Assembly: GCA_041396245.1 (NCBI GenBank) | Contig: JAWKYW010000007.1 | Coordinates: 62,001-126,000 of the forward strand | Origin: Desulfobacillus sp041396245 | GTDB taxonomy: Bacteria; Pseudomonadota; Gammaproteobacteria; Burkholderiales; Rhodocyclaceae | DNA length: 64,000 bases | Direction of reading: 5' to 3' | In this document: positions 16,030 to 24,836 of the stretch, one piece after another | Layout of the letters: the number at the start of each line of letters is the position of its first letter | Position numbering within the stretch: the stretch's first letter is position 1 | Position numbers and translations under genes: made by a program | The notes under the pieces: model-generated | What the model was told of the DNA's origin: nothing | Databases searched by the model: none | What the model saw: only the letters and a program-made list of their open reading frames with translations

Positions 16030-16839
16030 ATGCGAACCGAGGCCTTCAACCCCCTTGCCATCGCCGCCGACCTCGCGCGCCATCGCTACCTGCTCGGCCA
16101 GCTCGTCAAGCGCGACGTGCTGCTGCGCTACCGCGGCGCGCTGTTCGGCGTGCTGTGGATCTTCCTCAGCCCGCTGCTGATGCTGGCCATCTTCGCCTTC
16201 GTCTTCGGCCACATCTTCCAGTCGCGCTGGCCCAACCAGCCCGACGGACTCCCCTTCTGGCTGATGCTGTATGCCGGGCTGATCGTCTTCAACGTATTCG
16301 GCGAAACCGTCGCGCGCGCGCCGACAGCGGTGCGCGGCTTTCCCAGTTACGTCAAGAAGATCATTTTCCCGGTGAACATCCTGCCGCTGGTGCCGCTCGG
16401 CGCGGCGCTGGTGCATGCCGCCTTCAACTTCATCGTCCTCGCGGTGGCGCTGGCCTGGAGCGGACACCTCTCCGCCGGCATCCTGCTCTTCCCCCTGCTG
16501 CTCCTGCCCGCCGTGCTGCTCGGCATCGGCGCCGCCTGGTTCCTTGCCGCCTGGGGCGTGTTCATCAAGGACATGAGCCAGATCGTGCCGCTCTTCGTGC
16601 AGATGCTGCTGTTCCTCTCGCCCGTCTTCTACCCGGTCTCCGCCGTACCGCCGGGGCTGACTTTCGTCTACAACGTCAATCCGCTCGGCGCGGTGATCGA
16701 AGCGGCGCGCGCCGCCATGATTGGCCAGCCGGTGCCGTGGATCGCCTGGGCCGCCGCGCTCGCCTTCGGCGCAGCGGCCGCGCTCCTCGGCCACGCCTTC
16801 TTCCAGCACAGCCGCGACGAGTTCGCCGATGCCCTCTGA
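16030..16839 (+). CDS. wzm: Polysaccharide ABC transporter permease (Wzm/TagG family)
   Basis: The ABC-2 type permease is 269 residues with six predicted TM segments and the amphipathic N-terminal LLGQLVKRDVLLRYRGALFG. Family features include the conserved LGVLWIFLSPLLMLAIFAFVFG-like stretch (about 36-57) and the C-terminal NPLGAVIEAARAAMIG. It exports a lipid-linked O-antigen or capsule-like glycan across the inner membrane with the Wzt-like ATPase at 17475. Its last codons (GATGCCCTCTGA) include the start of a 14-bp sequence repeated at the wzt start. Confidence 0.92.
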   Translation: MRTEAFNPLAIAADLARHRYLLGQLVKRDVLLRYRGALFGVLWIFLSPLLMLAIFAFVFGHIFQSRWPNQPDGLPFWLMLYAGLIVFNVFGETVARAPTAVRGFPSYVKKIIFPVNILPLVPLGAALVHAAFNFIVLAVALAWSGHLSAGILLFPLLLLPAVLLGIGAAWFLAAWGVFIKDMSQIVPLFVQMLLFLSPVFYPVSAVPPGLTFVYNVNPLGAVIEAARAAMIGQPVPWIAWAAALAFGAAAALLGHAFFQHSRDEFADAL

Positions 16840-16842
16840 CAT
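16829..16842 (+). repeat. 14-bp direct repeat flanking the APS kinase gene, left copy
   Basis: ATGCCCTCTGACAT covers the end of wzm. An identical copy lies at 17475-17488, where it is the start of wzt. It suggests that the APS kinase gene was inserted at an original wzm-wzt overlap. Confidence 0.8.
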
Positions 16843-16849
16843 ATCCGCC

Positions 16850-17485
16850 ATGAAACCGGAATCGGCCGACCCGCACGTCCGTTGTCACCAGCAACTCGAT
16901 ACCCGCGGCATGCGCGAGTCGCGCAACCGCCACCGCAGCGCCCTGGTGTGGTTTACGGGCCTGCCCAGTTCGGGAAAATCCGCCCTGGCGCATGGCGTGG
17001 AGGAGAAGCTGTTTGCCGGCCACTGCGCCGCCTACGTGCTCGATGGGGACAACGTTCGTCACGGGCTGTGCCGCGATCTCGGCTTTGCAGAAAAGGATCG
17101 GGCCGAGAACATACGCCGCATCGGCGAAATGGCCAATCTGTTCCTCGACACCGGCATCATCACCCTGGCCGCCTTCATCTCACCGTACGCGGCGGACAGG
17201 CAGGCCGTGCGCGCGCTGGTCGGTGCGGACAGCTTCATCGAGGTTTTCTGCCGCTGCCCGGTGGAGGTCTGCGAAGCGCGCGACGAAAAGGGGAACTACG
17301 CCAAGGCCAGGGCGGGCGCGATCGCACGCTTCACGGGCATATCCGCGCCGTACGAGTCGCCTCCGGAGCCGGACCTGGTGCTGGATACGGATCGCACGGA
17401 CATCCAGACGTCCGTCAGCGCAGTGCTGTCCCTTCTGCGCGAGCGCTGCATCATTGCGGAAGGCGGCGAAGGCCATGCCCTCTGA
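16850..17485 (+). CDS. cysC: Adenylylsulfate (APS) kinase
   Basis: The enzyme phosphorylates APS to PAPS, the sulfate donor for sulfotransferases. The 211-residue product has P-loop GLPSSGKS (37-44), the APS-binding segment DGDNVRHGLCRDLGF, ENIRRIGE, the FISPY loop and a C-terminal region with ARFTGISAPYE. The ATG at 16850 is preferred; an ATG at 16829 is also in frame. It sits between the two halves of a polysaccharide ABC transporter and just ahead of a sulfotransferase gene, with no cysDN or sulfite-reductase gene nearby. That context points to glycan sulfation and not to sulfate assimilation. Confidence 0.92.
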   Translation: MKPESADPHVRCHQQLDTRGMRESRNRHRSALVWFTGLPSSGKSALAHGVEEKLFAGHCAAYVLDGDNVRHGLCRDLGFAEKDRAENIRRIGEMANLFLDTGIITLAAFISPYAADRQAVRALVGADSFIEVFCRCPVEVCEARDEKGNYAKARAGAIARFTGISAPYESPPEPDLVLDTDRTDIQTSVSAVLSLLRERCIIAEGGEGHAL

Positions 17486-17488
17486 CAT
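17475..17488 (+). repeat. 14-bp direct repeat flanking the APS kinase gene, right copy
   Basis: This is identical to 16829-16842 and includes the ATG of wzt and the stop codon of cysC, mirroring the wzm-stop context of the left copy. Confidence 0.8.
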
Positions 17489-18809
17489 CGTCATCTCCGC
17501 GCGCGGCCTGACGAAGACCTACCGGCTCTTCGGCCATCCCGGCGACCGCATCAAACAGTTCTTCAGCCTCGGACTGAGGCAATACCACCGCGAATTCACC
17601 GCCTTGAAGGACATCAGCTTCGACATCCGCAAGGGCGAGACGGTCGGCATCATCGGCAGCAACGGCTCGGGCAAGAGCACCCTGCTACAGCTCGTATGCT
17701 GCATCCTCAAGCCCACTGCCGGCACCATCGCCGTGAACGGCCGCGTCTCTGCGCTTCTGGAACTGGGCGCCGGCTTCAATCCCGAATTCACGGGGCGCGA
17801 GAATGTCTATTTTCAGGGCGCGTTGATGGGGCTGAGCCGGGAGCAGATGGACGCGCGTTTCGATGGCATTGCCGCCTTCGCCGACATCGGTTCGTTCATC
17901 GACCAGCCGGTCCGCATCTACTCCAGCGGCATGTTCCTGCGGCTCGCCTTCGCCGTAGCCGTGAATGTGGATTCCGATATCCTCGTCGTAGACGAAGCAC
18001 TGGCGGTGGGGGATGCCGGTTTCCGTTCGCGCTGTTTCCGCCGCATCGGCGAGCTCCGTGGCGCCGGATGCACGATTCTTTTCGTTTCGCATGACATGGA
18101 GCAGGTCGTCAGGCTGTGCAGCCGGATCATGCTGCTTGATGAGGGCGAGCAACTGGCGAGCAGCGAGTCGGATACGGAATCGATCGTTGCGCATTTCCTG
18201 CGCCTGCAGAATGCGGGGGCGGAAAGGCGCCATGCGCTCCGCAAGCAGATCACGTTGCACTCCGCCGCGCGCCCGGACGAGGAAAACCGCCAGGCGGGCG
18301 AGCCCGTTCCCGACCTCCCGCCGGATGCCGAAACGGCCGTCGCATACGATTCCAATGGCGCGCTGATCGAGAACGTCCGCCTCCTTGACGATGCCGGGAA
18401 GGATGCGCGCCTGCTCAGGAAAGGCCAGACTTACCGGTGCCTTTTCCGCGTCCGCTTCACGCAGGACGCTGCCCTCGTTCGCTGCGCCTTGCTGATCAAG
18501 ACGCAGGATGGTTTGCGCCTAGGAGGCGCATTGACGGCGCCTGCGGCGCAAGCCGGCATCCCGCGCATCGCCGAGGGAACGCTAGCGGAGGTTGAGTTCG
18601 GCTTCAGCTGCCTGCTCAATCCGGGTACCTATCTGCTTAGTGTTTCGGCATTCGCAAGTGAGGGCGGGGTCGAGTACGCGTTGCACGGCATTCAAAGTGC
18701 CTTGCGATTCCAGGTCGAGAAGGATGCGGACCGCGCGGACACCGCCATCGGCGCAATCGACTTCAACTGCCGCTCTGACGTTCGCCTTGCCGGCAGCGGG
18801 GCTGGTTAG
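17475..18809 (+). CDS. wzt: Polysaccharide ABC transporter ATPase with C-terminal glycan-binding domain (Wzt)
   Basis: The 444-residue ATPase has Walker A GSNGSGKST (61-69), signature YSSGMFLRLAFA, Walker B ILVVDEALAVGD and an H-loop in VSHDMEQV. After residue about 250 a low-complexity linker leads to a beta-rich C-terminal domain (about 300-435) typical of Wzt, which recognises the non-reducing end of the finished glycan in known systems. It overlaps cysC by 11 bp, the same overlap that would exist with wzm if cysC were removed. The C-terminal end is followed directly by the sulfotransferase. Confidence 0.92.
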   Translation: MPSDIVISARGLTKTYRLFGHPGDRIKQFFSLGLRQYHREFTALKDISFDIRKGETVGIIGSNGSGKSTLLQLVCCILKPTAGTIAVNGRVSALLELGAGFNPEFTGRENVYFQGALMGLSREQMDARFDGIAAFADIGSFIDQPVRIYSSGMFLRLAFAVAVNVDSDILVVDEALAVGDAGFRSRCFRRIGELRGAGCTILFVSHDMEQVVRLCSRIMLLDEGEQLASSESDTESIVAHFLRLQNAGAERRHALRKQITLHSAARPDEENRQAGEPVPDLPPDAETAVAYDSNGALIENVRLLDDAGKDARLLRKGQTYRCLFRVRFTQDAALVRCALLIKTQDGLRLGGALTAPAAQAGIPRIAEGTLAEVEFGFSCLLNPGTYLLSVSAFASEGGVEYALHGIQSALRFQVEKDADRADTAIGAIDFNCRSDVRLAGSGAG

Positions 18810-19568
18810 ATGCGGTTGTCCAGAAAAAGCCCCTCGCCGGGAACGGTTCCTGCCCTCTTCCTGCACATTCAGAAGACTGCCGGCACATCGATTGTCCATC
18901 TGGCAAGGCAATTCTACGGGGAACGCATCACCAGCCATGGAGAGTGCTGGGGAAGAACCCCCGAGGAGTTGAGCCACATCGGTTTCATCTCCGGCCATAT
19001 CGGCTACCACTTCGCCCGTCCACTGATGGAGAACCGATATACATTCACATTTCTGCGGAATCCTGCGGAAAGGATCCTGTCAATGTACTATTTCTGCCAG
19101 GGACGCAACCCGGATGAGTTCGAGATTTACAGGAAAGCGCATGACCTGGATCTTGGTGGCTTCCTCGAAGCGGGGCTAACCGACCACTGCGTGCGCAAGA
19201 ACATCTGGAACAACCAGGTGTGGCAACTTGCCCATGGTTATGGCCATCTCGATGATCGAAGCATTGAAGATTTCAGGGAAGCCGAGCTGCTGGATATGGC
19301 CAAGGCGCATCTCGCCCGGTTTTCCTGCGTCGGCTTCACCGAGACCTTCGACGAAGACGCAGCCGAGATACTGAAGGCGCTCGGGCTGCCGAATGCCCGG
19401 ACAATGCCGCGCATGAATGCGACCCCGAAACGGCCTGAGGTAAAGCAGCTTTCTCCCGAAATCAAGTCAATGCTGGATGACCTGACCGTGCTCGATCGCG
19501 CCTTGTATGAATACGCCCGGACACATTTCTCCGCCTCGCGGCAAACCAAACGTAGGGGGTGGTGGTGA
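18810..19568 (+). CDS. Sulfotransferase family 2-like, PAPS-dependent
   Basis: The 252-residue product has a 5'-phosphosulfate-binding loop LFLHIQKTAGTS (about 17-28) and a 3'-phosphate-binding segment FLRNPAERILSMYYF (about 81-95), the layout of heparan/galactose-type sulfotransferases. Position directly after wzt, together with the APS kinase inserted in the same operon, makes sulfation of the exported polysaccharide the likely role. The acceptor sugar is unknown. GC content is lower than in the flanking wz genes, consistent with a separate origin. It abuts the preceding stop codon. Confidence 0.8.
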   Translation: MRLSRKSPSPGTVPALFLHIQKTAGTSIVHLARQFYGERITSHGECWGRTPEELSHIGFISGHIGYHFARPLMENRYTFTFLRNPAERILSMYYFCQGRNPDEFEIYRKAHDLDLGGFLEAGLTDHCVRKNIWNNQVWQLAHGYGHLDDRSIEDFREAELLDMAKAHLARFSCVGFTETFDEDAAEILKALGLPNARTMPRMNATPKRPEVKQLSPEIKSMLDDLTVLDRALYEYARTHFSASRQTKRRGWW

Positions 19569-20443
19569 GCAACCACATCAAACAACTGGTGGCCAAGGTG
19601 CGCAGAATCGGGGTTGCGAAATCGTGCAGGCTGATTCTCGCGGAACTGCGCAGGCAAGCGGTGGCATTAATCGCGTACCGGCATTTAGGAAGCCTGCGCA
19701 GAATGCGCGATCGCTACCTGCGCCTCATGCTGGACTGCCTCACCGGCAGCATCTACGAAGACCCGCCGCTCAAGACCCTTGGCAGCGAAAAGTTCGACCC
19801 GACGCTGCGCGAGTACGGCTGGGACTGGCCGTCGATGGCCCATTCGATGATCGGCAGGAAGCGCATGGAGAACCTGCGCCTGCTCGCCGAGCGCGTGCTC
19901 TTCGAAGGCATTCCGGGCGACTTCATCGAAACCGGCGTGTGGCGCGGCGGCGCCTGCATCTACCTGCGCGCCATCCTGGAGGCCTATGGCGTCAAGGGCC
20001 GGCGCGTGTGGGCGGCGGATTCCTTCGAGGGGCTGCCGCCGCCGGATGCCGAGGCCTACCCGGCCGATGCAGGGGACGCTTTCCATACCTACAGTGAACT
20101 GGCCGTATCCCTGGAGACGGTCAAACGCAACTTCGCGCGCTATGGCCTGCTCGACGACCAGGTCGTCTTTCTGAAGGGATGGTTCCGGGACACCCTGCCC
20201 GGCAGTCAGACCGGGCCATTGGCGATCCTGCGCATGGACGGCGACATGTACGAGTCGACCATGGATGCACTGAGCCACCTCTACGACCGCGTGTCGGCAG
20301 GCGGCTACGTCATCGTCGATGACTATCGCGTGGTGGATGGCTGCCGCCAGGCGGTCGACGACTTCCGCGCGCGCCGGGACATCAGCGACGAAATCGTCGA
20401 AATAGACGGCGTCGGCGTGTTCTGGCAAAAGTCAGCCGCCTGA
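19565..20443 (+). CDS. TylF/MycF-family O-methyltransferase
   Basis: The 292-residue protein resembles macrocin-type, metal-dependent sugar O-methyltransferases. It has ETGVWRGGACIYLRA (SAM-binding motif I), WAADSFEGLPPPD, MDGDMYEST and VDDYRVVDGCRQAV, the last two carrying the metal-binding Asp residues. The GTG at 19565 is chosen because AGGGGG lies five bases upstream; GTG codons at 19559 and 19562 are also in frame. It overlaps the sulfotransferase stop by 4 bp. The probable role is methylation of a sugar in the surface glycan. Confidence 0.82.
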   Translation: MSNHIKQLVAKVRRIGVAKSCRLILAELRRQAVALIAYRHLGSLRRMRDRYLRLMLDCLTGSIYEDPPLKTLGSEKFDPTLREYGWDWPSMAHSMIGRKRMENLRLLAERVLFEGIPGDFIETGVWRGGACIYLRAILEAYGVKGRRVWAADSFEGLPPPDAEAYPADAGDAFHTYSELAVSLETVKRNFARYGLLDDQVVFLKGWFRDTLPGSQTGPLAILRMDGDMYESTMDALSHLYDRVSAGGYVIVDDYRVVDGCRQAVDDFRARRDISDEIVEIDGVGVFWQKSAA

Positions 20444-20467
20444 GGACGGCGGCGCCGCGATCGCACG

Positions 20468-21640
20468 ATGTCATCCACCGCCTTCCAGTCCGCCACCATC
20501 CCCGCCGAACGCCTGCTGCCCGGCATCCACGGCCTGCGCGGAATCGCCGCGCTCGCGGTGGTGCTGTTCCACCTGGTACATCTCGCCGGAATCGCCGTGC
20601 CCAAGGCGTTCACCTTCATCGCGACGGATTTCGGCAAGGGAGTTCACCTGTTCTTCATCCTCAGCGCCTACGCCCTGATGCACTCCACGGAGCACACCCT
20701 GCACCGCCCCACCTGGGCGAAGGAGTACTTCGTCAAGCGCTTCTTCCGCATCGCGCCGCTCTTCTACTGCATCCTCGCCGGCATGGTGTTGTGGCCGCTG
20801 ATCAAGTCCCATGCGCTGGCCGTGAATATCCAGCACCTGGTACTGAACCTGACCTTCACGTTCGGCCTCGCGCCCTGGACAGGCATCGTCTGGGCCGGCT
20901 GGACGGTCGGCGTGGAAATGCTCTTCTACGCCATCCTGCCCATCCTCCTGCTGACGGTTCGCACGCGCATGGGTACGCTGTGGCTGGTGGTGGCGAGCAT
21001 TCTCGTATCGTATGCCTCCAGCAGCGTGCTGCAGGCCCACTTCGGGCATACCGTCGCCCAGTATCGCTACAACTGGTCCTATTTTTCGTTTCCCGCCAAC
21101 CTGTGCTATTTCGCCCTCGGCATGTATGCATACCGCATCGCCAGCGAAGCCGCCGCAGGGGCCGTCGTCCTGCGCCGCAGCCTGGCTGCCTTCGCCGTGC
21201 TGCTGCTCGGCACCCTGCTATTCGCCGGAAGGCCGCTGGGCATGCATGCCGACCCGATCCTGTGGGGCTTCGGCCTCGCCGCCCTGGCGTTGTGGCAGGG
21301 CAAGTGGCCGGGGCGCTGGTGCGCCAATCGCTTTTTCGAGCATGTCGGCGAGCGCAGCTACAGCGTTTACCTGCTGCATCCAGTGGTGATCATGCTGCTG
21401 AAGAATCCGATCCAGATGCTCTACGGCGCCCTGACGCCCGCACTTGGTACATCTGCCTATTTCGTCTGCGCCGTCGCAGTCCTGCTGCCCCTTCTGCTGT
21501 TGTCCGAGGTAACCTATCGCCTGATCGAAGTGCCGGGGATCCGCTATGGGAAACAACTCAATGGGCGCATCCGGCAGCGGCAGCAGCAGGCGGATCGCGC
21601 GGACCCCGATGGCAAGGCCACAGTACGACAGGACATATGA
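20468..21640 (+). CDS. Membrane acyltransferase 3 family (OafA/YrhL-like)
   Basis: The 390-residue integral membrane O-acyltransferase has about ten TM segments. The N-terminal motif GIHGLRGIAALAVVLFHLVH includes the conserved catalytic His, and KRFFRIAPLFY follows TM2. YSVYLLHPVV occurs near the C-terminus. The family commonly acetylates sugars of O-antigens or capsules. It lies in the polysaccharide modification operon and overlaps the next methyltransferase gene (ATGA). Confidence 0.9.
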   Translation: MSSTAFQSATIPAERLLPGIHGLRGIAALAVVLFHLVHLAGIAVPKAFTFIATDFGKGVHLFFILSAYALMHSTEHTLHRPTWAKEYFVKRFFRIAPLFYCILAGMVLWPLIKSHALAVNIQHLVLNLTFTFGLAPWTGIVWAGWTVGVEMLFYAILPILLLTVRTRMGTLWLVVASILVSYASSSVLQAHFGHTVAQYRYNWSYFSFPANLCYFALGMYAYRIASEAAAGAVVLRRSLAAFAVLLLGTLLFAGRPLGMHADPILWGFGLAALALWQGKWPGRWCANRFFEHVGERSYSVYLLHPVVIMLLKNPIQMLYGALTPALGTSAYFVCAVAVLLPLLLLSEVTYRLIEVPGIRYGKQLNGRIRQRQQQADRADPDGKATVRQDI

Positions 21641-22494
21641 ACACAAGCAATCAGCGTCACAAGTACGAATACGCCGTAAATCCCGACACCGCCGCAGCCA
21701 AGGTGATCCGCTTGGTCGGCGCGGACAGGCGGGTGCTCGAACTGGGCTCAGGCCCTGGCTCGATCACCCGACATCTGAAGGACAACGGCTGCCGCGTCAC
21801 CGCGCTGGAGCTCGACGGAGACGCCATTGCAATCGTCGGCGAATTCTGCGAGCGCGTCATTCCCTGCGATCTGAACGACACCGAATGGCCCCGCCTGCTG
21901 AGCGATGCGGGGCAATTCTCGGCTATCGTTGCGGGAGACGTCCTGGAGCATCTTTACGACCCATGGGCCACGTTGCAAAAGTTGAAGCCGCTCCTGGCGG
22001 AGGATGGCTGCGTGGTCATCTCCCTGCCCCACGTGGCCCACAGCGCCGTCGTGGCCTGCCTGCTCACTGAGGATTTCGAGTATCAGCCCTGGGGGCTGCT
22101 GGACAAGACCCATATCCGCTTCTGGGGCTTGAAGAACATCCAGAAGCTATTCGACGAGGCCGGTTTCAAGATCATCGAGGTGGATTACGTCATCAGATCT
22201 CCGGAACAAACCGAATTCGCCTCCCGATGGCGCAAGCTGCCCAATAATGTCCGGCAGGCCCTGGCCTGGAACCGCTTCGGCAATGTTTACCAGGTCGTGG
22301 TGAAGGCCATCCCCGATACTACGCCCGGCATCGGCTTGCGATTGGAAGATCAGGCTGCGCCTGCGCCCAAGGCGACGTCCTACAGCGCCGGCGCGCACGG
22401 CTGCCGCGTCCTGGGGTACTTCATCTCCTTCCTTAGCCTGGACACGCGCGCCAGGATTTCCCGCCTGCTGCACCGCATGGGCATTCGCCTCTGA
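21637..22494 (+). CDS. Class I SAM-dependent methyltransferase
   Basis: The 285-residue protein has motif I VLELGSGPGSITRHL, motif II TALELDGDA and the post-I segment GDVLEHLYDPW characteristic of UbiE/Methyltransf_23-type enzymes. The C-terminal part (about 240-285) is poorly conserved and basic. The substrate is unknown, but the operon context suggests a glycan or its lipid carrier. The start overlaps the acyltransferase stop, and its own stop overlaps the next start (TGATG). Confidence 0.85.
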   Translation: MNTSNQRHKYEYAVNPDTAAAKVIRLVGADRRVLELGSGPGSITRHLKDNGCRVTALELDGDAIAIVGEFCERVIPCDLNDTEWPRLLSDAGQFSAIVAGDVLEHLYDPWATLQKLKPLLAEDGCVVISLPHVAHSAVVACLLTEDFEYQPWGLLDKTHIRFWGLKNIQKLFDEAGFKIIEVDYVIRSPEQTEFASRWRKLPNNVRQALAWNRFGNVYQVVVKAIPDTTPGIGLRLEDQAAPAPKATSYSAGAHGCRVLGYFISFLSLDTRARISRLLHRMGIRL

Positions 22495-23780
22495 TGAACG
22501 ACGGCAAGCCCAATCGCGACGAAGCGCCGGCTACCCACGGACCGCACATGCCGCGGCTCATCGCCTTCTACCTCACGCAGTTCCATCCCATCCCGGAAAA
22601 CGACAAGTGGTGGGGTAAGGGATTCACCGAGTGGGCCAATGTCACCAAGGCGAAGCCCTTGTTCGACGGGCATTACCAGCCCCACCTGCCGTCCGATTTC
22701 GGCTTCTACGACCTGCGCGTGCGCGAAACCCGCCACGACCAGATTCGCATGGCGAGGGAATACGGCATCGACGGCTTCTGTTATCACTACTACTGGTTCT
22801 CCGGAACGCGTCTGCTCAACCAGCCGCTCGACGACATGCTGGCCGACCCGGACAGCGACATGCCCTTCTGCCTGTGCTGGGCCAACGAGAACTGGACGCG
22901 GCGATGGGATGCGGCAGAGCACGAGATCCTCATCGCCCAGCGCTACCTGCCTGACGACGACCTCAACTTCATCCAGAGCCTGCAGCCCTTCTTCTCCGAC
23001 CCGCGCTACATCCGCGTGGACGGCGCCCCGTTCCTGATCGTCTACCGTCCCCAGCATCTGCACGACGCCAGGAAAACGGCCGCCGTCTGGCGGGACTATT
23101 GCCGCACGACCGGCATCGGTGAAATCCACATCTGCGCGGCGCTGACCCACGGCAACATGGACTTTGCCCAGTTCGGCTTCGACAGCGGCGTGGAATTTCC
23201 GCCCCACAATCTCCAGTCACGCAATGTGGCAAGGAACATCGCCTTCCACGAGCCCTTCAGCGGCTACACGGTGGAATACCCTGAAATTGCCCAGACCTAC
23301 CTGGCAAGGCAATATCGCGACGCGAATGTGTTCAGGGGCGTGTTCCCCGCCTGGGACAACACGCCCCGCACAGGCAACCGTGGCGTCATCGTGCTCGGCA
23401 GTTCGCCCGAGAATTACGAGGCCTGGCTGGCGCAGGCCATCCACAAAACCATGCAGGACTTCCCCGGTCGGGAGCGGCTGGTGTTCATAAACGCCTGGAA
23501 CGAATGGGCCGAGGGTTGCCATCTGGAACCCGACCGGAAATACCAGCGCCGCTACCTGGAAGCAACTCTCAGTGCACGCAACGATCCTGCGCGGCCGCGA
23601 GAATTCATTGACGTTCCCGATCCCGCCCTGTCAAACCACGCCCAACGAAGGTTTTTCACTGACCTGCAGGCCGTGCTGACCTATCACACCTACCTGTTGC
23701 TCGGCAGGTTGAGTGGATGGCTGAAGGGCTACCCCCGCCTGCGCCGATTGGTCAGATGGGTGCTGAACGGCGGGCGGTGA
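22494..23780 (+). CDS. WbsX-like (glycoside hydrolase family 99-like) polysaccharide protein
   Basis: The 428-residue protein has the WbsX/GH99-like fold markers IAFYLTQFHPIPENDKWWG, GFTEWANVTKAKP, FCLCWANENWTRRW and the C-terminal FINAWNEWAEG. Such proteins occur in many O-antigen and exopolysaccharide clusters and are often annotated as glycosyltransferase- or endo-mannosidase-like; the activity is not settled. There is no signal peptide, so it is probably cytoplasmic. It is the last gene of the forward polysaccharide operon and converges with a reverse-strand glycosyltransferase gene 15 bp away. Confidence 0.82.
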   Translation: MNDGKPNRDEAPATHGPHMPRLIAFYLTQFHPIPENDKWWGKGFTEWANVTKAKPLFDGHYQPHLPSDFGFYDLRVRETRHDQIRMAREYGIDGFCYHYYWFSGTRLLNQPLDDMLADPDSDMPFCLCWANENWTRRWDAAEHEILIAQRYLPDDDLNFIQSLQPFFSDPRYIRVDGAPFLIVYRPQHLHDARKTAAVWRDYCRTTGIGEIHICAALTHGNMDFAQFGFDSGVEFPPHNLQSRNVARNIAFHEPFSGYTVEYPEIAQTYLARQYRDANVFRGVFPAWDNTPRTGNRGVIVLGSSPENYEAWLAQAIHKTMQDFPGRERLVFINAWNEWAEGCHLEPDRKYQRRYLEATLSARNDPARPREFIDVPDPALSNHAQRRFFTDLQAVLTYHTYLLLGRLSGWLKGYPRLRRLVRWVLNGGR

Positions 23781-23795
23781 AATATCCAGCCCGCA

Positions 23796-24836
23796 TCATT
23801 TCAACTGCGGCAGGCCATGCCGCAGCAGCATCCTCAGCTTGTGCGGCATTGCCACAAAAGTCGAAAAGAATTCTACAACCCCGAGGCTGCGTTTCGCCAT
23901 GCAGGCACGCCGCCCCGCCTGCACCTGCCTGCGCTGCCGCATGAGCGCCCCGAACACGGGAAAATAAATCCTGGCGAGATAGGCCCTATCCCATTTCAGC
24001 AGGGACAGCAACGCGCCCTCCAGCACCAGCGAGAGCAGATGCAGAGGCAGCAGCAATTGCACCGCCGGGCTCGGGCAAGTCATCGCCATGGCGCAGGTCC
24101 TGTTGCGCTCCGACAGGGCGCGCCGCCGGAAAGTCGTCTCCAGTCTCCCGCCGCGTGCTATGCCGCCGCCGAAACTGGCGCCGACCCCGTGCCGATAGCC
24201 TGACCTTCCCAGTGCGCGCACCGGATAGCCTGCCAGCCTTGCGCGGCAGCACAAGTAGAGATCCTCGCCGATGGAGCCGAACCACTCGGGAAATCCGCCC
24301 AGGCCGCCCCACAGGCGCTTCGGTATCCACAGGCAGGCCCCTGCCACCATTGCCACGTCCTGGCGCTGCGGATCAAGGTTGGGGACGGCATTGAAAAAAG
24401 GGTCGAGCAGGCTGCCGATATCCAGCAAGTCCCCGCTGCCGGCGTCGTATTGCGGCAGGGAAAGGATGGCCGGCACCTTCAGGCGACCGGCCTCAGCCAG
24501 CAACGTCGCCAGCGCGTCCGGCAACAGCGTGGCGTCGTTGTTGAGCAGTAACAGGTAGTCGCCCTGCGCCGCCGCAGCCATGCGGTTGTTGGCGACGCAG
24601 AAGCCGACGTTTTCGTTGCTCTCAATGAGCCGCACGTCGGGATGTCTGTCGCGGATATGCGCGGCAGAGCCATCGGTCGAAGCGTCGTCATGCACGATGA
24701 TCTCCACGGGAAACTCGCAGTCCTGCTTTCTTACCGATTCGACGCAAGCATCGATCAGGCCCATGCCGTTGAAATTGGCGATGCAGACGGAACAAACCGT
24801 GCCGTCCTTGGACGCCGGCATGCCTGTCGCGCTCAC
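23796..24836 (-). CDS. Family 2 glycosyltransferase (rhamnosyltransferase-like)
   Basis: The 346-residue GT-A enzyme has an N-terminal nucleotide-binding strand (SVCIANFNGMGLID), HDDASTDGSA, ENVGFCVANNRM and the DxD-equivalent LLLNNDATLLP. An acidic catalytic segment GSIGEDLYLCCR follows. The C-terminal part (about 240-300) is hydrophobic and may associate with the membrane. It is transcribed with the upstream methyltransferase (4-bp overlap) and is the last gene of the reverse-strand glycan block. Confidence 0.87.
   Translation of the reverse strand: MSATGMPASKDGTVCSVCIANFNGMGLIDACVESVRKQDCEFPVEIIVHDDASTDGSAAHIRDRHPDVRLIESNENVGFCVANNRMAAAAQGDYLLLLNNDATLLPDALATLLAEAGRLKVPAILSLPQYDAGSGDLLDIGSLLDPFFNAVPNLDPQRQDVAMVAGACLWIPKRLWGGLGGFPEWFGSIGEDLYLCCRARLAGYPVRALGRSGYRHGVGASFGGGIARGGRLETTFRRRALSERNRTCAMAMTCPSPAVQLLLPLHLLSLVLEGALLSLLKWDRAYLARIYFPVFGALMRQRRQVQAGRRACMAKRSLGVVEFFSTFVAMPHKLRMLLRHGLPQLK

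Noticed and set aside
16640..16669. Sixth copy of the AAAGTCAG repeat, in reverse, inside wzm
   Set aside because: The stretch encodes conserved Wzm sequence before NPLG, so resemblance to the repeat may be coding coincidence.
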